A stretch of 8,844 nt of DNA, from contig DXWE01000004.1 in the NCBI GenBank assembly GCA_019417045.1, positions 15,164-24,007 of the forward strand. The letters are read 5' to 3'. Origin of the DNA: Oscillospiraceae bacterium. Lineage in GTDB: Bacteria > Bacillota > Clostridia > Oscillospirales > Acutalibacteraceae. Made by a program: the position numbers and the translations under genes. Shown here in pieces: positions 7,037 through 8,844 of the stretch (its first letter is position 1; each line of letters starts with the position of its first letter). Under the pieces are notes generated by a model. It saw only the letters and a program-made list of their open reading frames with translations. It ran no database searches and was not told the origin of the DNA.

Positions 7037-8530
7037 TTAGGCCATGCCGAACTCCGCACGCGTGGAGTTCAGGATCTCGTTGCAGATCGACTCGAGCTCG
7101 ACCGCCACGTCTGCGGCCGTCTTGTTGCCGGTGAACACGTCGTTGACAATACTGCTGTTGATGGTCGAGACGATCTCGTCGTATCCCGGAATCACGCGGA
7201 TGCCGTTCAGGAACCCGTTGTCGTTCATGTGGCTGAAGAGCCAGCTCAGACCCTCTTTGTCGAGGTTCGGGTTGATGCGCTCATACAGCTCCACGGCGCG
7301 GGCGTCGGTGGAGGGCGGGATCTGGTAGATGTGCAGCGTGGTCGCGAACATGGTCGGGGAGTAATTGCTGCCGTATTTCTCCATGGTCGCCTTCTTGTCA
7401 TAGGTGGACATGAAGTTCACCTTGGCCTCGAACCCGTCCAGGTCATACGACATGTATTTGGCGAGCAGGTAGGACTCATAGGGATGCTCGGTCGCGGCCG
7501 ACACGGACAGGAACTCGTTGAGGATGCACACCCGCGACTGGTCGCCGGCGTTCTTCACCGGGAAGGGATAGATGTCCCAGTCGAACCCGGTGTAGAGATT
7601 CGCATAGTACGTCTCCCAGTTGAGCGCCCAGGAGGAATTGCTCTGGATGCCGAACAGGCCCTTGTACCAGAAATCGCTCGTGCAGCCGTAGTTCTCCTGC
7701 ATGTAGTTGAACCGGTCGTCGGAGATCTGCTGGTTCTCCTCGTCGGTCGCGCCGGTGTTCGCCTGTCCGATCTGGACGTCCATCGTGTTGTACAGCGCGG
7801 TGTTGTCGTCAAACAGCTCCTTGAGGATGTTGACCGTCTCCACAAACTCCGTACCAAACTCGAACTGCTTGGTCTTGGTGTTGTAGGAATAATACCCGAT
7901 GTCCGGGTTGCCGAACTGGGCGGGCAGCCACTGCAGGTAGTCGATCAGGTTGCCGGTGCCGATGCTCTCGCCGAGCACGGAGGTGCCGCGCAGCACGTTC
8001 ATAAACTCGTCGATCGTCCAGTCATACCCCGGGGTCGCGATGTTGTTGTCGTCCAGCAGGCTCAGGTTGATTTGCACGAGGTCGACGTACATCGTGCTGA
8101 CCAGCGTGTACATCCGGTCGTTGGACTTGCAGTACTCGAGCAGCCATTCCGGATAGGTGCTGCTGTCAGGGTCTTCGTTGAAATAGTCGGTGATGTCCAG
8201 GCACCACTCATTCTGCATGGCCACCGGCAGGTTCTCGATGTTGAACACATCGGGCATTTCGCCGGTCGCGGCCAGCTGGATCAGGTCGTCCGCGTACCAG
8301 TCCTGGCCCACCGGCTTGACAACCTCCACCGTGATCCAGGGATACTTCTCTTCAAACGCGTCGCACTGTTCGCGCAGCAGGAAATAGTCGCCCCAGCCGC
8401 CGAACGTGATGGTGACCGGCTCGTGCTCGCCGTTGTCGCCCGTCCCGGAGGTTTCTCCGTCGCCCTTGCAGGCGGTGACGCCCAGCAGCAGCATCGCCAG
8501 GATCAACACCAACGATAGGATTCGTTTCAT
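7037..8530 (-). CDS. Extracellular solute-binding lipoprotein of a sugar ABC transporter
   Basis: The 497-residue protein has a lipoprotein signal peptide, MKRILSLVLILAMLLLG, ending in the lipobox VTAC, so Cys21 is the predicted lipidated residue. A Gly/Glu/Asp/Ser/Thr-rich spacer (22-38) follows, then a family 1 solute-binding fold: the first strand VTITFGGWGDYF (39-50), an amphipathic helix with FEEKYPWITVEV (59-70), the family-typical LIQLAATGEMPDVFNIEN (83-100), and WDIYPFPV (318-325) in the second lobe. Its length is normal for the family and no frameshift is seen. The ATG at 8528-8530 has AAAGGAAGG at 8537-8545, 6 bases upstream. It is the only lipid-anchored binding protein here and precedes the larger fused one by 54 bases. 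The ligand is not identifiable; aromatic residues such as Trp46, Trp78, Trp201 and Trp289 could stack on sugar rings, by family analogy only. Confidence 0.94.
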   Translation of the reverse strand: MKRILSLVLILAMLLLGVTACKGDGETSGTGDNGEHEPVTITFGGWGDYFLLREQCDAFEEKYPWITVEVVKPVGQDWYADDLIQLAATGEMPDVFNIENLPVAMQNEWCLDITDYFNEDPDSSTYPEWLLEYCKSNDRMYTLVSTMYVDLVQINLSLLDDNNIATPGYDWTIDEFMNVLRGTSVLGESIGTGNLIDYLQWLPAQFGNPDIGYYSYNTKTKQFEFGTEFVETVNILKELFDDNTALYNTMDVQIGQANTGATDEENQQISDDRFNYMQENYGCTSDFWYKGLFGIQSNSSWALNWETYYANLYTGFDWDIYPFPVKNAGDQSRVCILNEFLSVSAATEHPYESYLLAKYMSYDLDGFEAKVNFMSTYDKKATMEKYGSNYSPTMFATTLHIYQIPPSTDARAVELYERINPNLDKEGLSWLFSHMNDNGFLNGIRVIPGYDEIVSTINSSIVNDVFTGNKTAADVAVELESICNEILNSTRAEFGMA

Positions 8531-8536
8531 TCATAC

Positions 8537-8545
8537 CCTTCCTTT
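8537..8545 (-). promoter_or_regulatory. Ribosome binding site of the solute-binding lipoprotein
   Basis: The minus strand reads AAAGGAAGG with a 6-base spacer (gtatga) to the ATG at 8528-8530. It confirms that start over an overlapping ATG at 8532-8534 in another frame, which would give a protein lacking a signal peptide. Confidence 0.75.
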
Positions 8546-8581
8546 CTCAAACGGATTTCGAGGAAAATCTCTTAGGGAAAG

Positions 8582-8618
8582 ACAGGACGATGAACCGTTT
8601 TTCTGTTCATCGTCCTGT
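8582..8618 (-). terminator. 14-bp perfect hairpin; candidate terminator or attenuator
   Basis: Bases 8582-8595 (acaggacgatgaac) are the exact reverse complement of 8605-8618, with a 9-base loop. It begins 33 bases after the stop of the upstream beta-sandwich protein and ends about 50 bases before the lipoprotein start. On the minus strand the stem is followed by CTTTCCCTAAGAGATTTTCC, which has only a short, interrupted T-run, so termination may be weak or partial. I see no convincing -35/-10 pair between the hairpin and the lipoprotein gene; the 120-base gap holds nothing else I can name. Confidence 0.6.
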
Positions 8619-8651
8619 ACGGCACTGTTTTGCGCCAGCTATTCCGCTATG

Positions 8652-8844
8652 TCAGGGAAGCTTGATCAGCCGCACGTCGTCGATCTTGACCGTCACGTCG
8701 GCCGGCATGATCAGCGCATAGAACTTGATGAAGTTGACCGCGCTCAGGTCCGGGTTGCCGACCTTGTAAGCGTCGCTCAGGTTGAGGGTGATCTCGTTCC
8801 AGCCCTCGGTCAGGATGCCGGAATGGGTGCACACGCTCTGGTCG
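8652..8844 (-). CDS. C-terminus of a protein with a carbohydrate-binding-like beta-sandwich domain (partial)
   Basis: The last 63 codons are visible, open to the right edge, ending in TGA at 8652-8654. The pattern GWNEITLNLSDAYKVG, then LSAVNFIKFYALI, then a final TVKIDDVRLIK strand, is typical of the last strands of galactose-binding-like jelly-roll modules found at the ends of secreted glycoside hydrolases and other cell-surface saccharide-binding proteins. No catalytic part can be seen, so whether this is an enzyme is unknown. A GTG within the fragment (8832-8834) is not taken as a start because the frame continues upstream with DQSV and the domain would be incomplete. It lies upstream of the transporter genes in the same direction, separated from them by the hairpin at 8582-8618. 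It may be a functional neighbour, not strictly part of the same transcript. Confidence 0.7.
   Translation of the reverse strand, partial: DQSVCTHSGILTEGWNEITLNLSDAYKVGNPDLSAVNFIKFYALIMPADVTVKIDDVRLIKLP

Noticed and set aside
7229..8518. Plus-strand open frame of 429 codons opposite the lipoprotein gene
   Set aside because: Antisense shadow with Val/His/Arg/Gln-rich low-information sequence; the opposite strand encodes a clear solute-binding lipoprotein.
8352..8534. Minus-strand 60-codon frame starting at an ATG just before the lipoprotein start
   Set aside because: It overlaps the lipoprotein gene in another frame, gives an Arg-rich sequence and lacks a signal peptide; the ribosome binding site is explained by the lipoprotein ATG.
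8531..8581. Promoter just upstream of the lipoprotein gene
   Set aside because: TTGAGA and TATGA can be picked out, but they are only about 9 bases apart instead of about 17, and TATGA lies next to the start codon. No acceptable -35/-10 pair was found.

Overview
The window is one co-directional gene block on the minus strand, read from base 8844 down to base 1. By eye the DNA is GC-rich (about 60%, not computed). The genes have strong purine-rich ribosome binding sites, and there is a Gram-positive-type solute-binding lipoprotein. Together with the ATPase-less sugar ABC transporter this suggests a GC-rich member of the Bacillota, for example a Clostridia/Oscillospiraceae-like or Paenibacillus-like lineage. 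That placement is inference; no rRNA or phylogenetic marker is present.

In order of transcription the layout is: (1) the C-terminal 63 codons of a protein ending in a beta-sandwich, carbohydrate-binding-like domain (8652-8844, cut by the window edge); (2) a 120-base intergenic gap with a 14-bp perfect hairpin; (3) a 497-residue solute-binding lipoprotein (7037-8530); (4) a 985-residue exported protein with two tandem beta-sandwich modules, a helical linker and a complete C-terminal solute-binding domain (4024-6981); (5) and (6) two CUT1-type sugar permeases (3071-4027 and 2192-3070); (7) a 674-residue exported NHL-propeller/TPR/Yip1 membrane protein (145-2169); (8) the GTG-initiated N-terminus of another exported protein (1-152), cut by the left edge.

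Genes 4 to 8 are packed with a 4-base overlap, a 0-base junction, a 22-base gap and an 8-base overlap, so they almost certainly form one operon. Gene 3 is 54 bases upstream of gene 4 and probably belongs to it. The permeases form the membrane channel, and one or both solute-binding proteins deliver ligand. No ATP-binding subunit is encoded here, so an ATPase from elsewhere must power import. The exported proteins at both ends and the binding-type modules on gene 4 suggest capture and uptake of a complex saccharide, but the substrate cannot be read from the sequence.

The most interesting parts are the large fused binding protein, the presence of a second binding protein in the same operon, and the NHL-TPR-Yip1 protein tied to the permeases. 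A perfect 22-bp inverted repeat starts at base 1 and may be an assembly fold-back artefact. There are no RNA genes, mobile elements or CRISPR arrays that I can see, and no gene-free stretch longer than about 120 bases.
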